64,000 nucleotides of DNA from VRUE01 sp963697805 (GCA_963697805.1 CAVOPB010000001.1:310001-374000), one strand, 5' to 3'. Shown: positions 48,833 through 59,182, counted from the first letter of the stretch. Notes: generated by a model from the letters alone, not told the origin. Made by a program: numbers and translations.

Positions 48833-50458
48833 CTATGCGGGGCCGGGGGCGGGCGCTTGGTCGAGGGGACGATCCCGGTGGCCCTCGCCGCAGGCGGCGT
48901 CGTGGCCGCACTCGCCCGCCGCAGCGCTGCCGCGGGTAGCCACGACCTCGACCCGACGCCGCGGGTTTTCGATCCCGAGGCCGGCGACGACGCCGCCGAT
49001 GACCATCAGGATTCCCCCGATCAGGATCCCGAGGTGGAAGGCCGAGGTCGAGGCGTCGACGGACGCCGAGCGGACCCGATCGGCCTCGGCGACGGCCAGG
49101 TCAGCGGTCGCCGGAACCCCGAGCGGCTGTTCCTTGGCTTCGGAAACCGCCTTGGCGGCGGCGGATGAGAGCGGTTGCGGGCCGAGATTGGACTCGACCA
49201 TCGAACCGAAGCTGGCCGAGATCACCGCGCCGAGGACGGCGATCGCGAGCAGCCCGGCGACGCGCGAGACGCCGTTGTTGACTCCGGAGGCGATCCCGAC
49301 GTGGCGTTCCTCGACCGAATCGAGGACGGTCGCGGTGAGCGGAGCGACCGTCGCCGAGAGGCCGAGGCCGAAAACGATCAGCGCCGGCAGGACGTCGGCG
49401 ACGTAGTTCGGGTCCGACCCGACCCGCAGGAGCAGGATCAGCCCGATGCCGCCGAGGATCGGGCCGACGCACATCGGCACCCGGGGACCCACCCCCGAGG
49501 CGATCCTGCCGAAGCGAGGCGAGAGAAAGAACATGATGATCGAGATCGGCGTCGTCGCCAGCCCGGCCTCGAGCGGCGAGTAGCCGGCGACCTGCTGGAG
49601 AAAGAGGGCGACGAAAAAGAGGCCCCCGATCAGGCCGGCGTAGGTGGAGAGCGTCGTCAGATTCGCCACCCAGAAGTTCCGGATCCGGAACAGGGCCAGG
49701 TCCAGCATCGGGTGGCGGGCGCGGGCCTCGCGGAGAATGAAGAGGGCGAAGCAGACGATCCCGCCGACCATCGGCACCCAGACAAGGGGATCGCCCCAGC
49801 CGTGGGAGGGCTGTTCGATCAGGGCGAAGACCGGGCCGCCGAGACCTGCCGCCGAGAGGGCGATCCCGGCCCAGTCGATTCCCATGTACGCATTGGGATC
49901 GCGGCTCTCGCGCACCGAGTGCAGCGTGAGCCCGATCGTGAAGACGATCAGGGGCAGGTTGACCCAGAAGATCGCCCGCCAGGAAAGAGCTTCGATCAGC
50001 GCCCCGCCGCCGGCGGGGCCGAGCACGGTCGCGATCCCGGTCCATGCCGTCCAGGTCCCGACCGCCTTCCCGCGCGCCTCGCCCTCGAAGGTGGATGCGA
50101 CGATCGCCAGCGAGCCCGGCACCAGCAGCGCGCCGGCGACCCCCTGCAGGGCGCGGGCGCCGATCAACATCCCGGTGCTGGGCGCGATTGCGCACAGCGC
50201 CGAGGTCACACCGAAGGACGCCAGCCCGATCACGAAGATCCGCCGCCGCCCGAACTGGTCCCCCAGCGAGCCGCCGACCAGCAGCAGCGCGACGAGCGTC
50301 AGCGCGTAGGCCTCGACGACCCATTGCTGGCCGGAGAGGCCGGCGTCGAGGTCTTCACCGATCGAAGGGAGGGCGACGTTGACGACCGTGGCATCGAGGA
50401 AGACCACGGTCGAGCCGAGGATCGTCGCGATCAGCGTCAGCAGCTGTTGGCGGCTCAC
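48833..50458 (-). CDS. MFS drug/H+ antiporter, DHA2 (EmrB/QacA) type
   Basis: 541 residues with about 14 membrane helices. N-terminal signature FLDATVVNVALPSIGEDL and GGSLGDQFGRRRIF are characteristic of DHA2 exporters; ALQGVAGALLVPGSLAI is motif C-like. Start GTG at 50458. Likely exports toxic organic compounds; substrate unknown. A CAGAT copy lies between it and the upstream ABC permease. Confidence 0.92.
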   Translation of the reverse strand: MSRQQLLTLIATILGSTVVFLDATVVNVALPSIGEDLDAGLSGQQWVVEAYALTLVALLLVGGSLGDQFGRRRIFVIGLASFGVTSALCAIAPSTGMLIGARALQGVAGALLVPGSLAIVASTFEGEARGKAVGTWTAWTGIATVLGPAGGGALIEALSWRAIFWVNLPLIVFTIGLTLHSVRESRDPNAYMGIDWAGIALSAAGLGGPVFALIEQPSHGWGDPLVWVPMVGGIVCFALFILREARARHPMLDLALFRIRNFWVANLTTLSTYAGLIGGLFFVALFLQQVAGYSPLEAGLATTPISIIMFFLSPRFGRIASGVGPRVPMCVGPILGGIGLILLLRVGSDPNYVADVLPALIVFGLGLSATVAPLTATVLDSVEERHVGIASGVNNGVSRVAGLLAIAVLGAVISASFGSMVESNLGPQPLSSAAAKAVSEAKEQPLGVPATADLAVAEADRVRSASVDASTSAFHLGILIGGILMVIGGVVAGLGIENPRRRVEVVATRGSAAAGECGHDAACGEGHRDRPLDQAPAPGPA

Positions 50459-50465
50459 CGCAACA

Positions 50466-50526
50466 CTTCGCGCTTCGCTCGCGGCGCGAAGAACCAGATT
50501 GCCACACTTGCTCGCTCCGCACTCAC
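50466..50526 (+). repeat. CAGAT element, copy J (fetB-MFS spacer)
   Basis: Core CAGATTGCCACAC at 50495-50507. The left hairpin is perfect (CTTCGCGC/GCGCGAAG, 10-nt loop); right arm CTTGCTCGCTCCGCACTCAC. Confidence 0.72.
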
Positions 50527-50568
50527 CGATCCGAGTCTAGGGGGCGGCCCCACACGGCCCCCGGGGCG

Positions 50569-51342
50569 TCACTCGGCCGCCTCGCGCAGCTGCTGGGAGG
50601 GGGTGAAGAAGTTTCGGTAGGCGAGGGCAGTCGCCAGCAGCGCGGCGATCGCGACGCTGCCGAGCAGCGAGTAGAGGAGGATCAGTTGCAGCCGCACCGC
50701 GTCGGTCGGGTTGGCGCCGGCGAGCAGCATCCCGACCATCGTCCCGGGGAAGAAGATCAGCCCGGTGGTCTTGGTCGAGTCGACGAGCGTGATCATCCCC
50801 GAGCGGAGCGAGCGCCTGACGATCGGCAGCGCCGCTTCGTGGGCGGTGGCGCCGAGCGCCAGCGTCGCCTCGATCCGGGCGCGGCCGGCGCTGACCTCGT
50901 CGCCGAGCCTGTTCAGGGCAACCGCCGAGGCCGTCATCGAGTTGCCGATCACCATCCCGCCGACCGGGACCAGGTACCGGGGCGTCGGTTCGAAGATGCC
51001 GAGGGCGACGACCAGGCCCAGCGTCGTCGCGGCGGCGATCGAGAGCGTGATCAGGAGCGGCCAGAAGGCGTTGGGGACGTTCTTCGCCCGGCTGCGCGCG
51101 GTCAACGCACCGAACAGCACCATCACCGCCAGCAGCGCCACAACCAGCCAGATCGAGTCGACGTCGAAGATCAGCTTGATCGCGTAGCCGACGAGGGTGA
51201 GCTGGATGATCGAGCGGACCGTGGCGACGACGATGTCGCGCTCGAGGTCGGCCCGCTGCCAACGGGAGATCGCCGCCGCGATTGCGACCAGGACCAGCGA
51301 GGCGGCGACCTGCCAGAGCTCGACGTGGATCGAGCTGCTCAC
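50569..51342 (-). CDS. FetB/YbbM-family ABC transporter permease (UPF0014)
   Basis: 257 residues, about six helices, with the family's RSIIQLTLVGYAIKLIF, GGMVIGNSMTASAVALNRL, STKTTGLIFFPGTMVGMLLAGANP. In E. coli FetAB is reported to export iron under oxidative stress; in other bacteria the substrate is unknown. The GTG start overlaps the ATPase stop by four bases, so the two are a pair. Confidence 0.9.
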   Translation of the reverse strand: MSSSIHVELWQVAASLVLVAIAAAISRWQRADLERDIVVATVRSIIQLTLVGYAIKLIFDVDSIWLVVALLAVMVLFGALTARSRAKNVPNAFWPLLITLSIAAATTLGLVVALGIFEPTPRYLVPVGGMVIGNSMTASAVALNRLGDEVSAGRARIEATLALGATAHEAALPIVRRSLRSGMITLVDSTKTTGLIFFPGTMVGMLLAGANPTDAVRLQLILLYSLLGSVAIAALLATALAYRNFFTPSQQLREAAE

Positions 51343-51983
51343 CGGGTCGCCTCCGACGGGACCACCCGTCCCTCTTCGATGCGAATCGTCCTGTCGCTCA
51401 TCCGGCTCGCCTGCTCGGGGTCGTGGGTGACAAGGACCAGCGAGATCCCGAGCTCCCCCCGTAGCCCCGAGAGCGTCGACTCGATCGCGTCGCGGGCATC
51501 GGGGTCGAGCGCCGAGGTCGGCTCGTCGAGGAGGAGCACCTCGGGCTGCTGGGCGAGCGCCCGCGCCAGCATCGTCCGCTGCTGCTCGCCGACCGAGAGC
51601 CTGGTGACGTCGCGGTCGGCGAACTCGGGGTCGAGGCCGGCGAGGCGCAGGCAGCGGACCGGGTCAGGTGCTTTCTCGGCAAGCCTGGCCGCGTAGCGGA
51701 TGTTCGACTGGACGGTCCCGTCCAGCAACGCCGGCAGCTGCGGGACGAGCGAGACCTCGCGCCGGAGCCGGAGCGGGTCGCGGGCGGCGATCGGCTCGCC
51801 GCGGTAGGAGATCGTGCCCCGGTCGGGGTCGGCGAGCCGGTTCAGGAGCCGCAGCAACGTCGACTTGCCGCTGCCCGACGGGCCGACGACCGCGGTGGCG
51901 CCAACCGGGACCTCGGCGTCGAACCCCTCGAGGACGGTGCGCCCGCAGCGGGCCAGGCAGACATCTCGAAGCTCGAACAGCAC
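51339..51983 (-). CDS. FetA-like ABC transporter ATP-binding protein
   Basis: ~214 residues: Walker A GPSGSGKSTLLR, Q-loop SLVPQLPALLDG, signature LSVGEQQRTMLARAL, Walker B LLLDEPTSALD and switch His VTHDP. The signature has V for G at its third place. The GTG at 51983 (MLFELRDVCLARCG) is the only plausible start; a longer open frame continues antisense through the Ku gene and is not coding. Partner of the adjacent UPF0014 permease. Confidence 0.9.
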   Translation of the reverse strand: MLFELRDVCLARCGRTVLEGFDAEVPVGATAVVGPSGSGKSTLLRLLNRLADPDRGTISYRGEPIAARDPLRLRREVSLVPQLPALLDGTVQSNIRYAARLAEKAPDPVRCLRLAGLDPEFADRDVTRLSVGEQQRTMLARALAQQPEVLLLDEPTSALDPDARDAIESTLSGLRGELGISLVLVTHDPEQASRMSDRTIRIEEGRVVPSEATR

Positions 51984-52085
51984 CGCGCGATCTTCCCACC
52001 GGGGGGCGCAAGAACGTTCCCGGCTCCATGCGTCGGGGCTCGACTGCGTTAGGAGACTGGAACAATCCGGGTAGGTGATCTGCTG

Positions 52086-52967
52086 ATGGCGAGAGCAATC
52101 TGGAGCGGTTCGATCAGCTTCGGGCTCCTGAACGTGCCCGTGAAGCTCTACAGCGCGGTCGCGCGCCGCGGCATCTCGCTGCGCGAGCTGCGCGAGTCCG
52201 ACGGTGCCCGGATCCGACATCGCCGGGTCGCCGAAGGGACCGACGAGGAGGTCCCCTACGAGAAGATCGTCAAGGCGTTCGAGATCACTCCGGACCGCTA
52301 CGTGCCGCTGACCAAGGACGAGATGGCCGCCCTCGCCCCGCAGAAGACGCGGGCGATCGAGGTCCAGGACTTCGTCGACCTCGAGCAGATCGACCCGATC
52401 TACTTCGACAGCCCGTACTACCTCGGGCCCGCCGATGGCGCCGAGAAGGCCTACTCGCTGCTCGCGAAGGCGATGGAGGAATCCGGCAAGGTCGCGATCG
52501 CCCGTTTCGTCTTCCGCAACAAGGAGCACCTCGCGGCGCTGCGGCCCAATGACGGGGTCCTGACCCTGACGACGATGCGGTTCGCCGACGAGGTGGTCCC
52601 GCCTGGCGAGCTCGACGACGTCCTGCCGACGAAACAGCCGAAGGTCGCAAAGCGCGAGGTCGAGATGGCCGAGCAGCTGATCGACTCGCTGACCCGCGAC
52701 TTCGACCCCGGCCTCTACCGCGACGAGTACCGCGAGGAACTGCTGGCCCTGATCGAACGCAAGGCCGAAGGCAAGGACGTCCTCGCCGGCGCCTCCGCCG
52801 AGGAGCCGAAGGCGACGAAGGCACCGGACCTGATGGCCGCGCTCGAGGAGAGCATCGCCGCCGTCAAGGGCAAGACCGACGGCAAGGCGGCGAAACCGAA
52901 ACGCAAGAAGGCCGCGAAGGCCGCGCCGAAGAAACGCTCGCCCGCCAAGGCGAAATCCTCGAAGTAG
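52086..52967 (+). CDS. ku: Non-homologous end-joining protein Ku
   Basis: 293 residues. Starts MARAIWSGSISFGLLNVPVKLYS, with LRELRESDGARIRHRR, YLGPADGAEKAYSLL and FVFRNKEHLAAL typical of bacterial Ku. Binds double-strand ends and recruits LigD. The C terminus (about 250-293) is Lys/Ala-rich, a DNA-binding tail seen in many bacterial Ku proteins. Next gene is a LigD polymerase, 3 bp downstream. Confidence 0.96.
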   Translation: MARAIWSGSISFGLLNVPVKLYSAVARRGISLRELRESDGARIRHRRVAEGTDEEVPYEKIVKAFEITPDRYVPLTKDEMAALAPQKTRAIEVQDFVDLEQIDPIYFDSPYYLGPADGAEKAYSLLAKAMEESGKVAIARFVFRNKEHLAALRPNDGVLTLTTMRFADEVVPPGELDDVLPTKQPKVAKREVEMAEQLIDSLTRDFDPGLYRDEYREELLALIERKAEGKDVLAGASAEEPKATKAPDLMAALEESIAAVKGKTDGKAAKPKRKKAAKAAPKKRSPAKAKSSK

Positions 52968-52970
52968 GCC

Positions 52971-53888
52971 GTGCCGAAGGACACCCACGTCGAGGTCGAC
53001 GGGCGTGAGCTGAAGCTCACCAACCTCGACAAGGTCCTCTACCCGAAGGCCGGCTTCACCAAGGGCGAGGTCGTCGATTACTACGCGCGGGTCGGGAAGG
53101 CGATGGTCCCGCACCTGAACGGCCGGGCGGTCACCCTGCGCCGCTTTCCCGAAGGCGTCGATGACCTCGACTCCGCGTTCTTCGAGAAGCGCTGCCCGAA
53201 ACACCGGCCGAAATGGGTCAAGACCGCCTCGGTCCGTGCCGGCCCCAACGCCGGGAAGATCGACTTCTGTGTCTGCGACAGCCTCCCGACCCTGGTCTGG
53301 ATGGCGCAGCTCGCGGCGATCGAGCTGCACCCGTCGTTGTCGCGCTCGCGGGCGCCGAACCGGCCCACCGTGCTGGCCTTCGACCTCGACCCCGGCCCCC
53401 CCGCCGACGTCGTCGAGTGCTGCCGGGTCGCGCTCCGCCTGCGGGCGCTGTTCGACCATTTCGGGATCGCCGCCTTCCCCAAGACGTCCGGCTCGAAGGG
53501 CCTCCAGGTCTACGTCCCGCTGAACCGGAAGGACGTCAGCTACGAGGAGACGAAACCGTTCGCGAAAGCGATCGCCCAACTGCTCGAAAAGGAGACTCCC
53601 GACGAGGTGGTCTCGAAGATGAAAAAGGTCGACCGCCGAGGCAAGGTCTTCGTCGACTGGTCGCAGAACCATCGCAGCAAGACGACGGTCTCGGTCTACT
53701 CGATGCGCGCCCGCGAACGGCCGACCGTCTCAACGCCGGTCAGCTGGGACGAGGTCGAGCACGCCGCCGAGAACGACGACGCCGGCTCGCTCGTCTTCGA
53801 GACCGGGGCGGTGCTGGAGCGGATCGAGCAGCTGGGCGACCTGTTCGCCCCGGTCCTCGAGCTCGAGCAATCCCTGCCCGAGCTCTGA
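52971..53888 (+). CDS. LigD-like polymerase (primase-polymerase) domain protein
   Basis: 305 residues, only the polymerase domain of LigD. Catalytic Asp pair in LAFDLDPGP, with TLRRFPEGVDD, FFEKRCPKHRPKW, KTSGSKGLQVYVPL and SKTTVSVYSMRARERP. Adds nucleotides at break ends. There is no ligase or nuclease domain here, and no separate ligase gene follows, so the ligase must be encoded elsewhere. Start is GTG at 52971, after the ku stop. Confidence 0.93.
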   Translation: MPKDTHVEVDGRELKLTNLDKVLYPKAGFTKGEVVDYYARVGKAMVPHLNGRAVTLRRFPEGVDDLDSAFFEKRCPKHRPKWVKTASVRAGPNAGKIDFCVCDSLPTLVWMAQLAAIELHPSLSRSRAPNRPTVLAFDLDPGPPADVVECCRVALRLRALFDHFGIAAFPKTSGSKGLQVYVPLNRKDVSYEETKPFAKAIAQLLEKETPDEVVSKMKKVDRRGKVFVDWSQNHRSKTTVSVYSMRARERPTVSTPVSWDEVEHAAENDDAGSLVFETGAVLERIEQLGDLFAPVLELEQSLPEL

Positions 53889-53891
53889 ACA

Positions 53892-53995
53892 AGGCGCCGC
53901 TTCCTCCGCTCCCGGGCGGGCGCGCACATGATCACTGGGAATCTCGCGCCCGCCCTCCCGCGTCCGGGAGCGACTTGGTCAGCAGCCCGGCGCCT
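53892..53995. terminator. Nested inverted repeats between convergent ligD-pol and MBL genes
   Basis: Three inverse-complementary pairs are nested: AGGCGCCG/CGGCGCCT (53892, 53988), GCTCCCGG/CCGGGAGC (53908, 53964) and GGGCGGGCGCG/CGCGCCCGCCC (53914-53924, 53945-53955). They span the whole gap between two convergent genes and could end both transcripts. Confidence 0.5.
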
Positions 53996-54719
53996 ATGCG
54001 ACCCGGCCGGGTTGCATCACCTCGGGGTCGTGGCCGGGGAGGACCGTCAACCCCTCTTCGCGGAGGCCGCGGAGCCGCTCGGCGGAGCGGGCCTGGGCGT
54101 CGAAGTCGGCGGCGAAGGCAGGGAAGCGGGGGTCGTCGAAGACGTCGGCAAAGTGGGCGACGTCGGCCCCGATCACGATCTCGCCCACTCGGACCGATTG
54201 GTGCCCAGTGCTGTGGCCGGGAGTGCTCAACAGCTCGATCGAGCCGTCGCCGAGGAGGTCGTGATCGCCGTCGACGAGGACCACCTCCCTTTCCTGCCCG
54301 GCGTAGTCGCGGGTCTGGAAGAAGTTGAGCTCGACCCCGGCGTCGTCGTGGCCGGCCTCCCATTCGGCCCGCTGGATCACGATCGGGACGTTGTCCGGGA
54401 CCAGCGAGAGGGCGCCCGCGTGATCGAAGTGGAGGTGGGTGAGGACGACCCGAGTCACCGAGTCGAGATCCACCTGTTCGGCGATCGAGCGCTCCTGCTC
54501 GAGTGCGAAGAACGCCAGGGCCCCCGGCCCGTAGTGGGCGCCGACGTCCGCGGCCGCGGAGGGGTGCAGGCCGGTGTCGATCAGGATCCGCTCCGAGTCG
54601 GTCTCGACCAGGTAAGCGGACACCGGGACCCGTACCGGCCGTTCGCGATCCTCTTCCCCCTGGCGCCAGAGGCCGGCAGCGGCGGTCATCCAGCCGACGT
54701 TCAGCAGCTCGACCTTCAC
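53994..54719 (-). CDS. Metallo-beta-lactamase fold hydrolase (lactonase-like)
   Basis: ~241 residues from GTG 54719, one base after the gcvPB stop. Zinc motif THLHFDHAG, then GH in STPGHSTGHQ, Asp in IGADVAHF and LPGHDPEVM resemble N-acyl-homoserine lactonase-type enzymes (AttM/AiiA group). Substrate uncertain. Downstream of the glycine cleavage operon, with which it seems co-transcribed. Confidence 0.85.
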   Translation of the reverse strand: MKVELLNVGWMTAAAGLWRQGEEDRERPVRVPVSAYLVETDSERILIDTGLHPSAAADVGAHYGPGALAFFALEQERSIAEQVDLDSVTRVVLTHLHFDHAGALSLVPDNVPIVIQRAEWEAGHDDAGVELNFFQTRDYAGQEREVVLVDGDHDLLGDGSIELLSTPGHSTGHQSVRVGEIVIGADVAHFADVFDDPRFPAFAADFDAQARSAERLRGLREEGLTVLPGHDPEVMQPGRVA

Positions 54720-54720
54720 C

Positions 54721-56213
54721 TCAGAGCGGCTGCCTGACGACGGGCTTGCGGGTCGCCTTGACCTCGTCGAGGCGGCGGACCGGGGTCGAGTACGGGGCCT
54801 GCTTGGCGACGTCCGGGTCGCCCTCGGCCTCGGCGAGAATCCTCTCGATCGCCTCGGCGAAGCCATCGAGGCTCTCCTTGGTCTCGGTCTCGGTCGGCTC
54901 GACCATCAGCGCCTCCTCGACCAGGAGCGGGAAGTACACCGTCGGCGGGTGGAACCCGAAGTCGAGCAGGCGCTTGGCGAGGTCGAGGGTGGCGATCCCG
55001 AGCTCGCGCTTCATCGGTCGCCCGGAGAGGACGAACTCGTGCATGCAGTGGCGGTCGAAGGCGACCGGCAGGTGCTTCCCGGCCCGGCCCTCGGCCAACC
55101 GCGCCTTCAGGTAGTTGGCGTTCAGGACCGCGGTCTCGGAGGCCTCGGCGAGACCATCGGCGCCGAGGCTGAGGATGTAGGCGTAGGAGCGGACGAAGAC
55201 GCCGAAGTTCCCCTGGAACCCGCGCAGCCGCCCGATCGACCGCGGCCGGTCGAGGTCGAGGTCGAAGTGGGGCCCGCTGCCGTTCTCACCCTCGCGCCTG
55301 ACCACCTGGGGCCGCGGCAGGAACGGCTCGATCCGATCCGAGACGGCGATCGGGCCGGCGCCCGGGCCGCCGCCGCCGTGGGGCTGGCTGAAGGACTTGT
55401 GGAGGTTGACGTGGACGATGTCAAACCCCATGTCGCCGGGGCGCGAGTGGCCCATCACGGCGTTGAGGTTGGCCCCGTCGTAGTAGAGCGTCCCCCCCGC
55501 CTCGTGGATCAGCGCCGCGATCTCGGCGATGTTCTCATCGAAGACGCCGAGGGTGTTGGGATTGGTCAGCATCAGGCAGGCGACGTCGTCGGAGACCTTG
55601 GCCCGCAGGTCGTCCATGTCGACCCCGCCGCTCTCGTTGGTAGCGACCTTGACCGCCTCATAGCCGGCCATCGTCACCGAGGCCGGATTCGTCCCATGCG
55701 AGGTGTCGGGGGCCAGCACCTTGGTCCGCTCTTCGCCGCGATCGGCATGGAAGGCGCGGGTCAGCAACAGCCCGGCGAGCTCGCCATGGGAGCCGGCCGA
55801 GGGCTGGAGGCTGACGTGGGGCAGGCCGCAGATCTCACCGAGTGACTCCTGCAGAAGCCACATCAGCTCGAGGGCGCCCTGGGCGCGGCTGGGGTCCTGG
55901 GCCGGGTGCAGCCGGGCGTGTCCGGGCAGGGCGGCGACCCGCTCGTTGAGGCGCGGGTTGTGCTTCATCGTGCACGAGCCGAGCGGATAGAAGCCGGTGT
56001 CGAGGTCGAAGTTCCGCCGCGAGAGGCGGTTGTAGTGGCGGACGATCTCCGGCTCGGAGACCTCGGGCAGCCGCGGCGGCTCCTCGCGCAGGAGCTTGGC
56101 CGGGATCAGGTCCTCGAGCGGAGCCTCCGGGACTTCGGGCTCGGGCAGGACCGCGGCGCGCCGGCCCGGCTTCGAGCGCTCGAAGATCGTCAGCACGGCT
56201 TCGTCCTGCTGGT

Positions 56214-56217
<4 letters not shown>
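54721..56217 (-). CDS. gcvPB: Glycine dehydrogenase (decarboxylating) subunit 2
   Basis: PLP-carrying half of the split P protein, 498 residues. PLP Lys in VHVNLHKSFSQPHGGGGPG; SCTMKHNPRLNE, TSHGTNPASVTMAGYE and CLMLTNPNTLGVFDE are typical. It decarboxylates glycine and passes the aminomethyl group to the H protein. Overlaps gcvPA by four bases. Confidence 0.96.
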
Positions 56218-57578
<1,361 letters not shown>

Positions 57579-57611
57579 GTCTACAGGCTACGAGAAGAGA
57601 CAAGTCCACAA

Positions 57612-57672
57612 ATTTCGCGCTTCGCTCGCTGCGCGAAAATCAGATATGGACGCTTGCTCACTCCGCGCTCAT
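57612..57672 (+). repeat. CAGAT element, copy K (gcvH-gcvPA junction), best-preserved example
   Basis: Core CAGATATGGACGC at 57641-57653; left hairpin TTTCGCGC/GCGCGAAA with 10-nt loop; right arm GCTTGCTCACTCCGCGCTCAT. The gcvH stop (57658) and its last four codons, Met-Ser-Ala-Glu, lie in the right arm. Confidence 0.8.
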
Positions 57673-58059
57673 CAGCAACTTGCGGTAATCGGCCGCGCTC
57701 AGCAGCGACTCGGCCTCGGCGAGGTCGGTGAGCCTCACCTTCACCAGCCAGCCCTCGCCGTAGGGGTCCTCGTTGACCTTCTCGGGGGCGTCCTCGAGGG
57801 CATCGTTGACCGCGATCACCTCTCCCGAGAGCGGCGCGATCACATCCGAGACCGCCTTCACCGACTCGACCTCCGAGTAGGAGGAGTCCTTGGCGAGCGT
57901 CGCGCCGACATCGGGCGGGTCGTAGAACACGACCTCGCCGAGCGAGTCCTGCGCGTACCAGGTGATGCCGAAGGTGGCCTCCTCGCCCTCGACCCGCGCC
58001 CAGTCGTGCTCGGGGTGGTACAGAAGCCCGTCGGGGTAGCTCGCGTCGGCCAAGGTCAC
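57658..58059 (-). CDS. gcvH: Glycine cleavage system H protein
   Basis: Lipoyl carrier, 133 residues. YHPEHDWARVEGEEATFGIT at the start; lipoyl Lys in EVESVKAVSD; PLSGEVIAVNDALEDAPEKVNEDPYGEGWL. GTG at 58059 overlaps the gcvT stop by four bases. The C-terminal MSAE is contributed by CAGAT copy K. Confidence 0.95.
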   Translation of the reverse strand: MTLADASYPDGLLYHPEHDWARVEGEEATFGITWYAQDSLGEVVFYDPPDVGATLAKDSSYSEVESVKAVSDVIAPLSGEVIAVNDALEDAPEKVNEDPYGEGWLVKVRLTDLAEAESLLSAADYRKLLMSAE

Positions 58060-59138
58060 TTCTCCTTCCGGTAGAGGGGCTTGGACGCTATCCGGGCCGG
58101 GCGCCGCTTGCCGCGCACGTCGATCTCCACCTCGGTCCCCGGCTCGGCGAGGTCGGGCCGAACGTAGCCCATCCCGATCCCGATCTCCAGCGACGGCGAG
58201 AAGCTGCCCGAGGTCACGATCCCGGCCTCCCCGCCGTCGGCGAGGATCGGGTTGCCCTGGCGCGGGATCCCGGGGCCCTCGATCCGAAACGGCGCCAGCT
58301 TCTCGGCCGGCCCGTCGACGCGGGCGCGGGCGACCGCCTCGGAGCCGACGAACCCGGTCGACTCGACGCAGCACCACCCGAGGCCGGCTTCGATCGGGTT
58401 GCGATCGGGGGTCAGGTCGTTGCCGTGGAGGTGGAAGCAGACCTCGAGCCGCAGCGTGTCGCGGGCGCCCAGGCCGCAGGGAACGACCCCGGCGTCGAGT
58501 AGCTCGACCCAGACCGGCGGCGCAAACTCGGGATCGATCAGGAGCTCGACCCCGTCCTCACCGGTGTATCCGGTCCCGCAGGCCAGCGCCGGCCTGCCGC
58601 CGATCCGAACCGCGGCGGCATGCATCCGCGGCGGCAGCTCGATCCCGAGCGTCGTGGCGGCGATCGAGCGCGCGTGCGGGCCCTGGACCGCCAGCATCGC
58701 GTAGCGGTCGGCGACGTCACGGACGGCGACGTCGAAGTCGCGGCTCCAGCGCCCGAGCCAGGCGAGGTCGGAGTCGTGGTTGGCCGAGTTGGTGACGATC
58801 AGGTAGCGGTCGCCGCCGAGTCGGTAGGTGAAGAGGTCGTCGAGGACACCGCCCTCCTCGTCGCAGAGGCAGGAGTACTGGGCACCGCCAACGGCGATCG
58901 CGGCGACGTCGTTGGAGAGAACCCGTTGCAGGAAGGCGAGCGCGCCCGGGCCCTCGACCTCCGCCTCCCCCATGTGCGAGACATCGAACATCCCGGCGTG
59001 GGTGCGAACCGCGGTGTGCTCCTCGATGATTCCCTCGTACTGCACCGGCATCTCCCAGCCGGCGAAGGGCACGAGCTTGGCGCCGCCCTCGCGATGGCGG
59101 TCGTACAGAGGAGTGCGCTTGAGGTTCTCGACCACCAC
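58056..59138 (-). CDS. gcvT: Glycine cleavage system T protein (aminomethyltransferase)
   Basis: Transfers the one-carbon unit from H protein to tetrahydrofolate. 360 residues: FAGWEMPVQYEGIIEEHTAVR, MFDVSHMGEAEVEG, CGTGYTGEDGVELLI, GLGARDTLRLE and EAGLGWC. Starts are tandem GTGs at 59138 and 59135. First gene of the gcv operon, divergent from ilvA by 44 bp. No glycine riboswitch fits in that gap. Confidence 0.95.
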   Translation of the reverse strand: MVVENLKRTPLYDRHREGGAKLVPFAGWEMPVQYEGIIEEHTAVRTHAGMFDVSHMGEAEVEGPGALAFLQRVLSNDVAAIAVGGAQYSCLCDEEGGVLDDLFTYRLGGDRYLIVTNSANHDSDLAWLGRWSRDFDVAVRDVADRYAMLAVQGPHARSIAATTLGIELPPRMHAAAVRIGGRPALACGTGYTGEDGVELLIDPEFAPPVWVELLDAGVVPCGLGARDTLRLEVCFHLHGNDLTPDRNPIEAGLGWCCVESTGFVGSEAVARARVDGPAEKLAPFRIEGPGIPRQGNPILADGGEAGIVTSGSFSPSLEIGIGMGYVRPDLAEPGTEVEIDVRGKRRPARIASKPLYRKEK

Positions 59139-59182
59139 GGTCGCAGGCTATCTTGGACCGGTGAGAGGGTGAGCCATCAGCG

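Noticed and set aside
51339..53672. A 777-codon minus-strand frame joining the ABC ATPase to sequence antisense to ku and ligD
   Set aside because: Only the last ~214 codons match an ATPase; the rest is the shadow of Ku and LigD on the other strand. Start placed at GTG 51983.
59139..59182. Possible glycine riboswitch upstream of gcvT
   Set aside because: Only 44 bp separate gcvT and ilvA; too short for any glycine aptamer.
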